DNA from: Chrysochromulina tobinii
Lineage: Eukaryota > Haptophyta > Prymnesiales > Chrysochromulinaceae
Direction of reading: 5' to 3'
NCBI GenBank assembly: GCA_001275005.1
Contig: JWZX01002505.1
Span: forward strand, 1-27,598
Length of the DNA: 27,598 nucleotides
Position 1 is the stretch's first letter, and the number at the start of each line of letters is the position of its first letter. Positions 16,201-24,988 of this stretch are shown piece after piece. The position numbers were made by a program, and so were the translations under genes. The notes below the pieces were generated by a model. That model was not told where the DNA came from and ran no database searches. It saw only the letters and a program-made list of their open reading frames with translations.

Positions 16201-17003
16201 TGCTGCTCGGCCTTCGCTCCGTGGGCCTCCAGCTGAGCCTCGCGCTCCAGCAGCCGACGGTGCAGGTGATCGCGACCCGAGTCATGCAGCGCGAGCGCCG
16301 TGCTGAGCTCGCGGATCTGCAGGTTGGCGCGCTCAAGCTCCTGGTGGAGCGACTCGAGTCGGGCGTTGCATCCCTGCACGGCGGTCCTCTGCTCCTCCAC
16401 ATCGCGCCGCGCCGCCGTGTACTGGCCGCGCCACCAGCTGCTCAGCGCGTCCGCCTCCCCAATCTCCTTGCTCAACAAGCTCTGCGTGCAGCGCATGAGG
16501 AGCAGCTCGTACTCGAGGCCACTCGCGCGACGCTCAGCCGTCTCCCAAGCATGCTTGAGCGGGCGTAGTTCCTTTTTGACACGCTTGCGCTCCTCGAGTA
16601 GCAGGAAGCGCAGCGCCGCCGCCTCTTTCGCCGTCTCCAAACTCACATCGGCTGACGACCCAGTGTGCTCCAGGCCGCTCCACATCTCGATCGACACAGC
16701 GGCCATGTCGGCCAAGCTCGGCTTGAACACTTCTGCAGCACTATCCTTGCCTTGCATCGTACGGACCCCGCTAGTAGAGCTCTTGTGACGGCGGCGCCGT
16801 GGCTTGGCGTGGTGCGAGCGGCGGCCGCGGCTTACGGTGCCGTTCGGATGATCCGTGGACGTTGCCGCGCCCGCCGCGTCAGCGTACACGTCGTACGCAT
16901 ATGCGTCGGACGCATATGCGTCGTATGCATATGCGTCGTACTGATCGCCAGCAGTACGGCCATCGCCACCACCACAGGCGCCTTCCGGGCTGGTTTCCCT
17001 CAT
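13294..17003 (-). CDS. long coiled-coil protein, two exons, about 1131 aa
   Basis: Exon 1 is 17003-15609 and exon 2 is 15294-13294; the intron (314 nt) falls in phase 0 inside LLREQ|VHVLKHRLAH. The ATG at 17003 starts a short N-terminal region with a Tyr-Asp-Ala repeat (residues about 20-45, DAYAYDAYASDAYAYDVYA) and a basic patch (KPRRRRHK). Residues about 85-750 are heptad-rich coiled coil with frequent Leu, Glu, Arg and Ala (e.g. LRFLLLEERKRVKKELRPLK). The C-terminal region is disordered, with four copies of a 21-residue Ser-Pro repeat (ARQPSPRGRPQSEVIS core) and GTAP repeats. The architecture fits a structural protein of centrosome, basal body or Golgi, but no family-specific motif is seen. 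The SPR sites look like proline-directed kinase targets. Confidence 0.75.
13503..13562 (-). repeat. GTAP-coding 15-bp repeats
   Basis: Four near-identical 15-bp units (plus-strand core GGCGCCGTCCCTATG) encode Gly-Thr-Ala-Pro-Val/Ile in the disordered tail of the coiled-coil protein. Confidence 0.75.
13683..13907 (-). repeat. 63-bp tandem repeat, about four copies, coding
   Basis: Units of 63 bp, recognisable on the plus strand by gcgggcggccacgtggcg and gccgctgatgacctctg, encode a 21-residue Ser-Pro-Arg repeat. The inner copies are almost identical and the outer ones diverge, a pattern expected from unequal exchange. Confidence 0.85.
15295..15608 (-). repeat. intron made of a 10-bp minisatellite between perfect 18-bp direct repeats
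   Basis: The intron runs from donor GTGCAC at 15608 to acceptor GCGAGCAG ending at 15295. The 18-mer CTCCGCGAGCAGGTGCAC occurs perfectly at both ends (15603-15620 and 15289-15306), so exon/intron and intron/exon junction sequences are the same. The body 15321-15603 is about 28 copies of the decamer ATCAGAGGCC (plus strand), with variants ATCAGACGCC, ACCAGAGGCC and two 9-bp units. Confidence 0.9.
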
Positions 17004-17250
17004 TGGCCCTCGAGAGGCCTTTCACATTGCGATTTGGACGGTTCAACACGACGCGTGTGTGCGTGCGACCCCCGCTCAGAAAGTCGTTCAGCAGACAGTC
17101 AGTTAGTCAGTTACCCCGATCCTACAGCTACAACTCGAGCATGTTTGTAAATGACAGACACAGCGCGTTGAAAGTTTGTCGTGCTGCACTCACCGCTGCC
17201 GTCAACGGACGAGCCGCCGGTCCGTCAGCGTCACGTCTGTGCGTTCAATG

Positions 17251-18534
17251 TTACCTCTGAGCATTCAGATGCTTGCTGAAGACGTCGAGGCCCGCGGGCG
17301 CAGCGGGTACGATGCCTGCCTCATGGAGCAGGTAGCCGCGCTCTCGATCGGTGAGCTTGTTCCGGTCGAGATAGATGAACAATGGGATGATGTAGCGCAC
17401 GCCCGAGGTGATTGGATGGCCGCCATGATGCAGTCGTCCAGGAAAGGAAACGACGCAGCCCACCTCGGGCGCGGCGACGTGGTTCGCAAACGGCTGCGCG
17501 TTGTCCGCGTCCGCCGGGCGCACGTTCGGGAAGAGCGTACCGCCGCCCTCGTACTCGGACGACGGGTTGAGCGCGATCGTGAATGTAAAGTCGGTCGTGT
17601 CCTGGTGCACCTCGAGACTGTTCATGCCCTCGCTTGTGTAGCGCGAGATGAAAGCATCGTGGCAGCGCAGCACGTCCGCCGTGGGTATGGCCTCCGGGTA
17701 GAGCGACTGCAGCATCGGAAAGAGGCGAGTGCGCAGCCGGTGCTCAAACCACTCGACCAGCCCGGGCACCTCGCGCAGCCACAGACGATCCGGGAAGCCT
17801 TTGGTCCAGATCATGTCGGCGCCTTTCTTGGTTGCGTCGGAATGGTCGCTCATCCAGCGCTCCTTGGCGACGCGCTCGGCCTGACTCACCACCCAGGCAC
17901 ACTCATCGGGTGGCAGGACGGGCGTGGTGGACACAGCGATTGCCGCGTGGCCCGTTGGGTAGTAAGTGCCGCGAGGGCAGTCGTTTGGCCACGCCGGCGC
18001 CGACAGCCGCTCGAAGCGCGTCTCGCCCGCAGCGTACTTGGACTCGTCGCCCTTGCCGGGCCACGCTAAAGCCACACCCTCCGCCTCGAGCGCGGGTGAA
18101 GGACCGGTACGTCGCATCTGACCAAGCGCTCGCACGAGCATCTCCGCATTCTCCGCGCCGCAGTGTTCGATGCCAGCCTCCAACAGGACACGTGCCTCGG
18201 CATACTCCTCGAGCTGTGCGGCAGCGGCCGCCAATTGGAACCAGCGCTGAGTATCGGCGGCCGCGCTGTCTTGCTCCGCAGCGTCTCGGGCCAGCGCTTT
18301 ACAAGCTTTGATCAAGTCCTGCACCGGCGGTGGGAAGGGCTCAGACTTCTTTGCCCCAAATCCTTGCGCTGATGTTGTTTTGGCCGGCTTCTTGGCCTTG
18401 GCTTTTGCATTCGCCAACATGATCATCGAACGTGCAGATGCGTGCGTCGAAGCCAGCCGAGGCGCAACCCATGCCGCTGAGGAGAGGGTGAGTGCAAGCC
18501 CCAGCACCAAAGAGCTCAGACGCATGTGGAGCAT
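17251..18534 (-). CDS. 2-oxoglutarate/Fe(II)-dependent oxygenase (prolyl 4-hydroxylase-like)
   Basis: 427 aa from the ATG at 18534, with an alternative start three codons later. The N-terminus MLHMRLSSLVLGLALTLSSA is a signal peptide. The AWVAP that follows resembles the cleavage motif of secondary-plastid transit peptides, so a plastid or secretory location is possible. Residues 90-140 form a helical, TPR-like stretch. The catalytic jelly roll occupies about 195-395: His310-x-Asp312 (LEVHQDTTDF), a distal His at 369/370 and Arg380 in HHGGHPITSGVRYIIPLF. These are the Fe(II) ligands and the 2-oxoglutarate-binding Arg of the superfamily. It likely hydroxylates a protein or small-molecule substrate; which one cannot be told. 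No intron is needed. It is divergent from the small membrane-protein gene at 18715. Confidence 0.8.
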   Translation of the reverse strand: MLHMRLSSLVLGLALTLSSAAWVAPRLASTHASARSMIMLANAKAKAKKPAKTTSAQGFGAKKSEPFPPPVQDLIKACKALARDAAEQDSAAADTQRWFQLAAAAAQLEEYAEARVLLEAGIEHCGAENAEMLVRALGQMRRTGPSPALEAEGVALAWPGKGDESKYAAGETRFERLSAPAWPNDCPRGTYYPTGHAAIAVSTTPVLPPDECAWVVSQAERVAKERWMSDHSDATKKGADMIWTKGFPDRLWLREVPGLVEWFEHRLRTRLFPMLQSLYPEAIPTADVLRCHDAFISRYTSEGMNSLEVHQDTTDFTFTIALNPSSEYEGGGTLFPNVRPADADNAQPFANHVAAPEVGCVVSFPGRLHHGGHPITSGVRYIIPLFIYLDRNKLTDRERGYLLHEAGIVPAAPAGLDVFSKHLNAQR

Positions 18535-18714
18535 GCTCCCTCTCTCCCTCTATCGCAGCAGCGTGCGAGATCATCGCCGCAACGCGCGTAGTTCGGCGTC
18601 AAGTTTATCTTGAGGACTTGAAGCCCACCCACTCGACTTTAGAATGCGAGCGTTCCCAAACCTGGCTAACGGAATGGAAAGTGGATTCCTTCTTTGAGAA
18701 CATCACCGCGGTGG
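18535..18714. promoter_or_regulatory. shared 5' region of a divergent gene pair
   Basis: 180 bp separate the oxygenase start (minus) from the small membrane protein start (plus). The region contains cctctctccctctatcgcag but no recognised core element. Assigned as a bidirectional promoter by geometry only. Confidence 0.35.
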
Positions 18715-19107
18715 ATGGGGAATGCGGCCAGCAGGCCGTCGCCGCCGGCAGCAGCGCCGAACGCCGACGCCGCCGCTCGTGGACGTGGCGCCTTCGCTGC
18801 GACGACGACGAGCGAATACCTTGACAAAGCTGCGCAGGCAGCACGGGCGGATGAGCGGGACGCGCTGCGCAACAAGCATGCACTCAACAACATGGCGCGC
18901 CTCGCACTGCAGGGCACGCCGGAGTGGACGATACAGGAATACAAATTTCTCACGCCGCTCGTCTGGGCGCCACTGTTCCCGATCATTCGCATGACCACCA
19001 CCCGCTTGAACAAACGTTTGCAGCCGTGGGCAATCGGCTTTGCCATAGTTGTTGCCAACTTGCACGGCTTCTGGCTCATCCAGAATCCCGACCTGACGAA
19101 CCTCTAA
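18715..19107 (+). CDS. small one-span membrane protein with N-myristoylation-type start
   Basis: 130 aa from the first ATG in frame (18715). The start MGNAASRP fits the N-myristoylation pattern (Gly2, Ser6). A Pro/Ala-rich stretch follows, then a helical domain EYLDKAAQAARADERDALRNK, then LTPLVWAPLFPIIRM, and a hydrophobic helix near the C-terminus (about residues 108-124, AIGFAIVVANLHGFWLI). I do not recognise the family. If the Ala/Arg-rich first 45 residues are instead a transit peptide, the protein would sit in an organelle membrane; the two readings cannot be separated by eye. Confidence 0.6.
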   Translation: MGNAASRPSPPAAAPNADAAARGRGAFAATTTSEYLDKAAQAARADERDALRNKHALNNMARLALQGTPEWTIQEYKFLTPLVWAPLFPIIRMTTTRLNKRLQPWAIGFAIVVANLHGFWLIQNPDLTNL

Positions 19108-19184
19108 AGTGACCGTTGTAGGACGCGTAGAATAGCGATACCAAACCAAAACATTTGAAAATTTGCTCACCCCCGGACCTGATG

Positions 19185-19783
19185 TTAATCGCGCCGCGCT
19201 CGAGCTGCGCCCACGGCCCGGGACCCTCGGGCGATGCGCAGCAATCGATCCACTTCCTCCGGATCAAAAAGCAGCGCCGCCGCGTGCTCAATGAGCGACA
19301 CGTCGGCCTGCATGTCTTCGAGGCGGTTGTACGATGGCAGCCGCTGCGCCGCGCGCGCCGCGTCGAGGGCACGAGCCCGCGCTTCATCGCTCGCGTCCGG
19401 CGCTAGCGAGAGGAGTAGCTCGAGCTGCTGGGAATGATCGTCATCGTCGTCTCTTGACGCGCCGGCGACGCGCGAGGCAGCAGCGCCGGTGGAGGCGGCA
19501 GCGCCGGCGCTCGCCTCGACGGATGGCGGCGGAAGCACCGGCAACTCAGGCTGGCTGGTTGGCTTGTCCATGAGAGGCTCCTCGACGAGCATTGCTGCCC
19601 CCTGGTCCGTCCCATCGAGCAAGGCAGGGTCGTCCCAGTTGCGCGGCGTGAGCACATCGTAGTGGCCCGGACGGTAGAGGACGCACGCCGCCAGCCGGCA
19701 ACGCACACGCGATACGGAGGCGACGGGCGCCGTGCCGGGCGCCGTGCTGGGCGCCGTGCTGGGCGTCTCTTCCGCAGCGCCCT

Positions 19784-19831
<48 letters not shown>

Positions 19832-21005
19832 GCGCGAGGGCGGCGCGGAGGCCACACACGACGTGCCTGTGCGGTCCGCGCGGGACCAGGTATTCGACGC
19901 GCACGACCACGTTGAGCGCCGTAGCGAGCGCCTGGATCTGCGGCTCGTCCGCCTCCACATCCATCGTCTCCACCTCCCGCGTACAGAACGTGTCCAGGTC
20001 GGTGCCGCCGTCGGTACCGCCGTCGGCCGCGCCGGCGCCGGCGCCGACGCCCGCGCCGTAGCTGATCGCGAGCGGCGCGTACACCTCCTTTTCGGAGCGC
20101 ATGCATGCCGAGGTGAGCAGCCGCAGCCAACGAAGGACCTCTCGGCTCTCGTCAGAGCGCCGCGCCGCCGCAAGCAGCGCTGCCACCGCCGCGTCGGCCG
20201 CGCCGGCCGCGGAGTCGGGCGCAGAGTCGGGCACATTGCACAGCGCGCAGGCCGAGCGCGCAAAGGTCTCGCCGAGCGTCACAAACGCGTGGCGGCGCTC
20301 GTCGTCAGGCAGGTGAGCGCGCATGGTACTCACCAGCGATGGCACCTCCTCCTCCCAGAAGCGCCTCCGCTCCGCTACCGGCAGCGCGAGCAGCCGCTCC
20401 ATGTATCCCATCCAAAGGGACCGGTAGAAGCAGTTGCCGTCGCCGCGCACGCGGCGGATGGCCACGTAGCGCGCCGAGAGCGCGCGCAGCTTCGCCGCCC
20501 AGAGGGCGCCGTGATCGCCCGCCGCATACTCGGCTTCGAGAATCGAGAGCGGCGCCGCGTCGCCCACGTTGGGCACCACCACCATACCGGCCTCGACGCG
20601 TGCGCCGGGCGTCGTGAGCGCCGCCTCCTGCTGCTCGTGCGCCATGCGCATGCTCTCGGCGATCGCGCGCTTCAGATCATCATCGTCGTTGTCAGTTCCT
20701 GCTTCCGTGGCGCCAATCGCGGCCGGCAAGGCGGCCGCCATCGCGGCCCAGCTGCCGACACCTTGCCGGCATGCACTGCCGCCAGAAGTGCCGCCGTTTC
20801 CGACGACTTCCTTCTGCTTACCGTTTGAAGGGCTGCCGCTGCCGCGGTCGCTGCCACCACTAGCTGGACCAGCTGCGCTGCTGGAGGCTCCCGCGCTGCT
20901 CGCTGACCGTGCCGTGCTGCCGGCGGCAGCGCCGCTCGCTGCAGAGCCGCCGGCAGCAGCACCACCTCGCTTCACAGGAGGCATGATGGGCATCTCGGCG
21001 TACAA
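19185..21005 (-). CDS. otubain-type deubiquitinase (peptidase C65) with N-terminal UIM
   Basis: 606 aa from the ATG at 21005. Residues 107-126 (DDDDLKRAIAESMRMAHEQQ) match a ubiquitin-interacting motif. The OTU core starts near 155. Asp189 and Cys192 lie in RRVRGDGNCFYRSL, the active-site Cys loop of otubains, and His449 in VLYRPGHYDVL is the matching catalytic His. Between them ETMDVEADEPQIQALATALNVVVRVEYL is the characteristic otubain region. Otubains cleave ubiquitin chains, OTUB1 preferring K48 linkage, and can block E2 enzymes. Compared with OTUB1 (about 270 aa) this protein has a long low-complexity N-terminus, an Ala run (19791-19830 in DNA) just before the catalytic His strand, and a C-terminal extension with LELLLSLAPDASDEARARALDAA that could be a small UBA/CUE-like helix bundle. 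Chain specificity cannot be read off. Confidence 0.88.
19786..19832 (-). repeat. GGC triplet repeat encoding a poly-Ala run
   Basis: About fourteen consecutive GGC/GCG triplets encode an Ala run inside the otubain catalytic domain, just before the His-containing strand. Triplet runs of this length are prone to slippage, so allele length may vary. Confidence 0.85.
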
Positions 21006-21229
21006 GTAGAGCTCGCGGCGAGGCCTCCCTTTTCCTCGTGGTCTGGGTGTTCTGGGTTGAAACCGACGTCAAGAAGCAGGCAAGCTAGCGTCGGATTAAG
21101 TGGCTCGCTACTCTGACTTCAGTTCTGTCCTGATCACAGTTCGGTGAAATCGAGAAGTTTTGGCGCTTCCACACTCAAGCGCCCCCTCGCGCAAGCACGA
21201 GTGCTCGTGCCGCTGGGTTCGCAAGACTC
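21006..21229. promoter_or_regulatory. shared 5' region of otubain and one-span protein genes
   Basis: 224 bp between divergent starts. It is less GC-rich than the flanking genes (e.g. ttaagtggctcgctactctg). No TATA box or repeated site is recognised. Confidence 0.3.
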
Positions 21230-21703
21230 ATGCGCCTCCTGACTGGTTCACCGGCAGCTCCGCTGCTCACGCCGCAACACGCCTCCGTCGCACGAGCCGG
21301 GCCGCTCTCCTGCAGCATTCTCGACGACCTCAAGTACCAGCTGTCAAATGCTGACGAAGAGAGTCGGCCGGCCCGCGACCTCATCGAGAACCCTATTGCG
21401 TTTGCGTATTTGCTCGTGCTGCTCGCGCTGGCTGGAGGCTTGGCGTACCTGGCGCTCGAGGACCGACGCATCGCGGAGCGGCAGGTTCAGAGCTTGCGCG
21501 AGATGGAGGATGCGGCCGCCATGCTGCGAGACCAGGGCCTGACGCGTGAGGCTGCGGTGCTTGACCGCGATCTACGTGCGCAGCGCGCTCCGCCTCCCAA
21601 GGAGAAGCCCAAGGGTCTTGCTGCTGATCCGTACGGTGCCGATGACGATGTCAACCGGTTCCAGCGGCGAATGCAGAAAAAGAAGAAGAGCAAAAGGAAG
21701 TGA
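21230..21703 (+). CDS. one-span protein with basic C-terminus, unknown family
   Basis: 157 aa from the ATG at 21230; the frame is open upstream, so a longer N-terminus is possible. Residues 1-30 are Ser/Ala/Pro-rich with a transit-peptide look. Residues about 52-72 (NPIAFAYLLVLLALAGGLAYLAL) are a clear membrane helix. It is followed by a charged helical region (RRIAERQVQSLREMEDAAAML), then a Pro/Lys linker, and the protein ends in a Lys/Arg cluster. It probably has its charged C-terminal half on one face of an organelle membrane. No family is recognised. Confidence 0.6.
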   Translation: MRLLTGSPAAPLLTPQHASVARAGPLSCSILDDLKYQLSNADEESRPARDLIENPIAFAYLLVLLALAGGLAYLALEDRRIAERQVQSLREMEDAAAMLRDQGLTREAAVLDRDLRAQRAPPPKEKPKGLAADPYGADDDVNRFQRRMQKKKKSKRK

Positions 21704-22343
21704 ACACATGAACACATGCAGACGTTTCCGGTTATGAACGAGGACTGGCCTCTGTGGGCTACATGCCACTTGTCGCCAGTGGCACATACTATATGCACGT
21801 TTGTGATGGATGCCAACAAGCAAGATGAGCGACATCCAACGAACATCATGCCAAGCATGATGGAATGCACGGAAACATAAAGGTGCATGCAGGCATGGAG
21901 AAGGGTGGAGGTTGCTGGCTCGCCTCGTTCCCCCCGCGGACCGCGGCCTGGTGTTCGGCAGCACCGCTTGAGGTGTTGCGGAGGATACTGACGCAGATAC
22001 TGTCTACATGTAGATGTAGCATGAACCGTGTGGTTAGAGAAGACAACCTCGTGGGGCGGCGGCGGCCCTCGTGCTTGGGGGTGCCGGAGGTCTTGCGAAT
22101 TGTGTTTCACAGCCAATGGTCATAATTCGACACCCATACGATGAGAGCTGCTTATTTTCACAGCAATGGTTCAATTTTCACAGCAGCAGCAAGAAGCACG
22201 TGAGCACGACGGACCACATGTGGTAGCCCGTCAGCTCCTCCGTCGTCAGTCTCGAGTGGCGCTCTTGCGTGTGAGGCCTCGAGTCGCCGCCGCCGCTTCT
22301 CGCACTTGATCAGGCCTGCGCAAAAGTGTTTAGGTACGCTGAT
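21704..22343. other. non-coding stretch with repeated TTTTCACAGC
   Basis: 640 bp without a supported gene. TTTCACAGC-type segments occur at 22104-22113, 22155-22164 and 22175-22184; the first two continue with CAATGGT. They resemble short acceptor-like (pyrimidine-CACAG) sequences but there is no exon beside them. A further TTTTCACAGC lies at 22974-22983. Likely 3' UTR of the upstream gene and 5' region of the EF-hand gene. Confidence 0.4.
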
Positions 22344-22640
22344 ATGAAGTTGGTTGTAGCACTTTGCGCCGCGGCGACAATGCTCGGGCTTGCAAACGAG
22401 GTTGATGATGCGCAGCTCTACGACGACCTTCTTCGCCGCATGGACCAGAACGGAGACGGCAGATTGGCGACGCACGAGATCAAAGAAACAAATGAAAAGT
22501 GGATTCGAGTCAATTTGCATGCCCAATACGTGGCCTATGCAGATACTGACAGGGATGGCTTCGTGAGCGAGAAGGAACTGGCCGTCCTCATGGCGCAGCA
22601 CAAGCAGAGGATGGGCAACAACAAGAAGGCCGAGCTCTGA
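22344..22640 (+). CDS. small secreted EF-hand calcium-binding protein
   Basis: 98 aa from the ATG at 22344; the open frame upstream has no ATG. Residues 1-18 (MKLVVALCAAATMLGLA) are a secretory signal peptide. Two EF-hand loops with all standard ligands follow: D34-N36-D38-R40-E45 (DQNGDGRLATHE) and D67-D69-D71-F73-E78 (DTDRDGFVSEKE). Their spacing is that of one EF-hand pair. The C-terminus is basic, ending KKAEL, which is not a strict KDEL/HDEL retention signal but resembles one weakly. It probably binds Ca in the secretory pathway or outside the cell. No partner is implied by neighbours. Confidence 0.85.
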   Translation: MKLVVALCAAATMLGLANEVDDAQLYDDLLRRMDQNGDGRLATHEIKETNEKWIRVNLHAQYVAYADTDRDGFVSEKELAVLMAQHKQRMGNNKKAEL

Positions 22641-23344
22641 ACGACGTCAAGTCGCAGCGTGCTTTAGATACGTCGATGCCGCGATGGAGCGGACACTCGG
22701 ATACTGCGAGAGTCCAGTTTCCGCGGCGGCCGGTCATTTTGATTATCATTTACAGGTACATCAACACGCATCTGCGAGCTGTTCTCCTCGATCGTCGATG
22801 GTTTCGACGATTCTGGTCGCGATACCTTGGGCTGTGAGCATCTCCAGACGAGTGCCATCTACGCGCTAACAGCGACGAAGCGACGCGTGATGATAGGTAT
22901 TAAAAATGTGGAATGTTCACACACAAGTAGATAGTAGTTGAGTCATAGTAGTTCTAAGTTCAGTTTTCACAGCCCGTCGCGGATCTGTGAACGCTACTGT
23001 GAAATTATTAATACTGCTCACGCGAACGACCGTGGCACACACTGACTTGCCTAGCTTGTAGATTACACTCTAGAGATGCTCACAGCCCAAGGAAAGAAGG
23101 AATCGTCCCGAATCGACAAACCATCGCATACCGTCGCATACGGCGCATATCAGGCTTGTTCCAAGCGCGTTTTGAGCATGCCACCTTTAGCTCCGGCAGG
23201 CGCGCTAAGCTCTCGCGCTCCGCGGCGAGCTGCTCGCGCGCCTGCAGCACGCCGTTGGTCGCGTCCTCCTCCGAGAGCTCGATCGCGCCGAGTCGGGTAA
23301 CTGCCTCCCGCAGTACTCCTGCAGGCCAAGTTGCCGCCTTTGGC
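22641..23344. other. intergenic region with a coding-like minus-strand piece at 23087-23335
   Basis: 704 bp. The part 22880-23070 is AT-rich and looks non-coding. On the minus strand, 23335 down to 23087 stays open and reads like helical protein (VTRLGAIELSEEDATNG, then VLQAREQLAAERESLARLPEL) but has no good start. It lies directly behind the RLP24 stop codon in another frame. It could be an alternative last exon or a gene remnant. Confidence 0.35.
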
Positions 23345-23824
23345 TCACATGGCCTTCTCGGCGACTTTCGTCTTGGCCTTCCTCGTAACCTTCTGGAGCT
23401 CTTGCTGAGCGAGCGGCGAGACGATGAGATCGAGGCCTTGAGTGACCTCCTTGAGGTCGCGCTCCTTCTCCACCTCCGCGTTGGGCGCCATGCGCTTCTC
23501 CCAGAAACGCTTCTCGCGCGCCTCTTTGATCTGCTGCACGCGCTCCATGGCGCGCACCGTCTTCTTCATGAGCTCGCGGTCATACCGCACGGGCCGCTGC
23601 CGCAGCCGCTCAAAGTCAAAGGTGCTGTCCACGGACATCTCCTTACCCGCGGCCTTGCGGAAAGCCTTGGTCCACCGCAGCTTTCGCGGGTTGAGCTTTG
23701 CCTTGAACGCCCTGTGGCACTTCGACCGGCAGAAGTGGAAGACCTTGGCGTCGTTGCGCACGAACGTGATGCCCTTGCCGGGGTACCTGGGGCCCGAGCA
23801 GACGTAGCACGTCTCGATGCGCAT
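23345..23824 (-). CDS. RLP24: ribosome biogenesis protein RLP24 (L24e family)
   Basis: 159 aa from the ATG at 23824. The N-terminus [19 protein letters not shown] and the following [11 protein letters not shown] give the L24e zinc ribbon with Cys6, Cys9, Cys32 and Cys36. The segment [19 protein letters not shown] distinguishes RLP24/RSL24D1 from ribosomal protein eL24. RLP24 sits on pre-60S particles, recruits the AAA ATPase Drg1 in yeast, and is exchanged for eL24 in the cytoplasm. Length is close to the human protein (163 aa) and shorter than yeast (199 aa). No intron. It is divergent from mL46 with about 124 bp between the starts, so the two may share a promoter. Confidence 0.93.
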   Translation of the reverse strand: MRIETCYVCSGPRYPGKGITFVRNDAKVFHFCRSKCHRAFKAKLNPRKLRWTKAFRKAAGKEMSVDSTFDFERLRQRPVRYDRELMKKTVRAMERVQQIKEAREKRFWEKRMAPNAEVEKERDLKEVTQGLDLIVSPLAQQELQKVTRKAKTKVAEKAM

Positions 23825-23948
23825 GCTGCACTTGCACGCTCAGGGTCCCGGCGCGGGCGGCTTCAATTCGAGGTAGAGCTTGCGGACGGGCCGGATCCTC
23901 TCTCTGTCCACGTCGGTGTTCACAAAAGCCCTCGAACTTTGGAAAAAC
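23825..23948. promoter_or_regulatory. compact bidirectional promoter of RLP24 and mL46
   Basis: Only 124 bp separate the two start codons, so both core promoters and 5' untranslated regions must lie here. No TATA box is visible. Co-expression of a cytosolic ribosome-assembly gene and a mitochondrial ribosomal gene would make sense but is inferred from geometry. Confidence 0.45.
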
Positions 23949-24611
23949 ATGTGGCGTCACGCAGTCAATGCGGGCGTGCGGCCGGTGCTCGCCGGTGCAA
24001 GATCTGCCCGCTGCAAATCGACACTGCTCGCGGCGCTCGTCGAGCGCTCGCCGATGCTCACGCCCGACGTGGCGCCGCTCACAGTCGTGCAGCAGCAGGC
24101 ACAGGCGGCCGCGGTGAGACAAAAGGTCTATCCGACCCCTCTCACGGCAGCTGAGGAGGGCCCTGACCAGCAGCGTGCGCGCCTGCGCATGGAGGCACTC
24201 GTCGAACGCGAGGGCGCGCGCGAGGGCGAGGGTGATCGCACGGGCGATCAGCGCTCGCTCGACCGGCAGCTGGCACACCGTCTCTACCTGCTGGTGCAGG
24301 TCGATGGCCGCTGGCAGTTCCCACACCTGGCGTGGCAGCCGCCCGAGAGTGCTCGGGATGGCCTACGGCGCGCCATCACTCAGAGCTGCGGCGATGGCTT
24401 GGCGACGCATCAGATGGGCAACGCGCCGCTCGGCCACACGTCGCTCGCCAGCGGCGACGCCCTCTTCTTGTGGCGACACCTCTACGTATCGGGCGGGGTG
24501 ACGGTACCTCCTGGCAACGACTACGCGTGGGTCACCAAGGCCGAGCTCGCCAAACTCGTGAGCAAGGAGCTGGGCGACCTCAGCGCCATCGCGTGTGGGC
24601 CCTTCTCTTAG
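23949..24611 (+). CDS. MRPL46: mitochondrial large ribosomal subunit protein mL46
   Basis: 220 aa from the first ATG (23949); the frame is open further upstream without ATG. The N-terminus (MWRHAVNAGVRPVLAGARSARCKS) is Arg/Ala-rich and lacks acids, as a mitochondrial presequence should be. The body follows mL46, a Nudix-fold ribosomal protein: LAHRLYLLVQVDGRWQFPHLAWQ, then DGLRRAITQSCG, then the diagnostic MGNAPLGH, then LFLWRHLYVSGGV and YAWVTKAEL. The Nudix catalytic box is absent, as is normal for mL46. It is a structural component of the mitoribosomal large subunit. An Arg/Glu/Gly-rich insertion (about residues 80-105) is lineage-specific. Confidence 0.9.
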   Translation: MWRHAVNAGVRPVLAGARSARCKSTLLAALVERSPMLTPDVAPLTVVQQQAQAAAVRQKVYPTPLTAAEEGPDQQRARLRMEALVEREGAREGEGDRTGDQRSLDRQLAHRLYLLVQVDGRWQFPHLAWQPPESARDGLRRAITQSCGDGLATHQMGNAPLGHTSLASGDALFLWRHLYVSGGVTVPPGNDYAWVTKAELAKLVSKELGDLSAIACGPFS

Positions 24612-24988
24612 AGCCTCCGTCAGTGTTGACGGACAGTGTAGAGGGCCTGCCCCGGCTGGGGCGCGCTGGGCGGGACCGGAGCCTCTCGGGCGAACGACGG
24701 CCTCTCGAGAGTCCTGAGAGGATGTCGGCTGACCACACGCTCTCACCGGGTACATGGTGTATGATGTTATCTCATGTTTCATTCTTGATTCTACACTGTC
24801 GATTCGGCAGCAACAAGTGACGGCTGGGGGCGACGTCTACCGACTACTCAGTCAGACCTGATCAGAAAATTCACGATATGGTCGAGATCGTGCGATCCGC
24901 GTGTCGACGTTAGTACAGCTACGTAGAAGGTAGATCTTCTGAAGTAAAATATGTACACGTATAGTGTTCTATGCACGCGCGCGACACG
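24612..24988. other. convergent intergenic stretch
   Basis: 377 bp between the 3' ends of mL46 (plus) and the WW/PDZ-like gene (minus). The centre (24745-24800) is AT-rich with atgttatctcatgtttcattcttgattc broken by no ORF of note. Likely both 3' untranslated regions. Confidence 0.45.

Noticed and set aside
14799-16568. Long plus-strand ORF of 589 codons across the decamer array
   Set aside because: It is the antisense of the coiled-coil gene; its repeated IRGHQRPSEA peptide is only the satellite translated. The minus strand has coiled-coil composition on both sides and matching splice junctions.
23156-24154. Plus-strand ORF of 332 codons
   Set aside because: Antisense to RLP24 and out of frame with mL46; no protein-like features.
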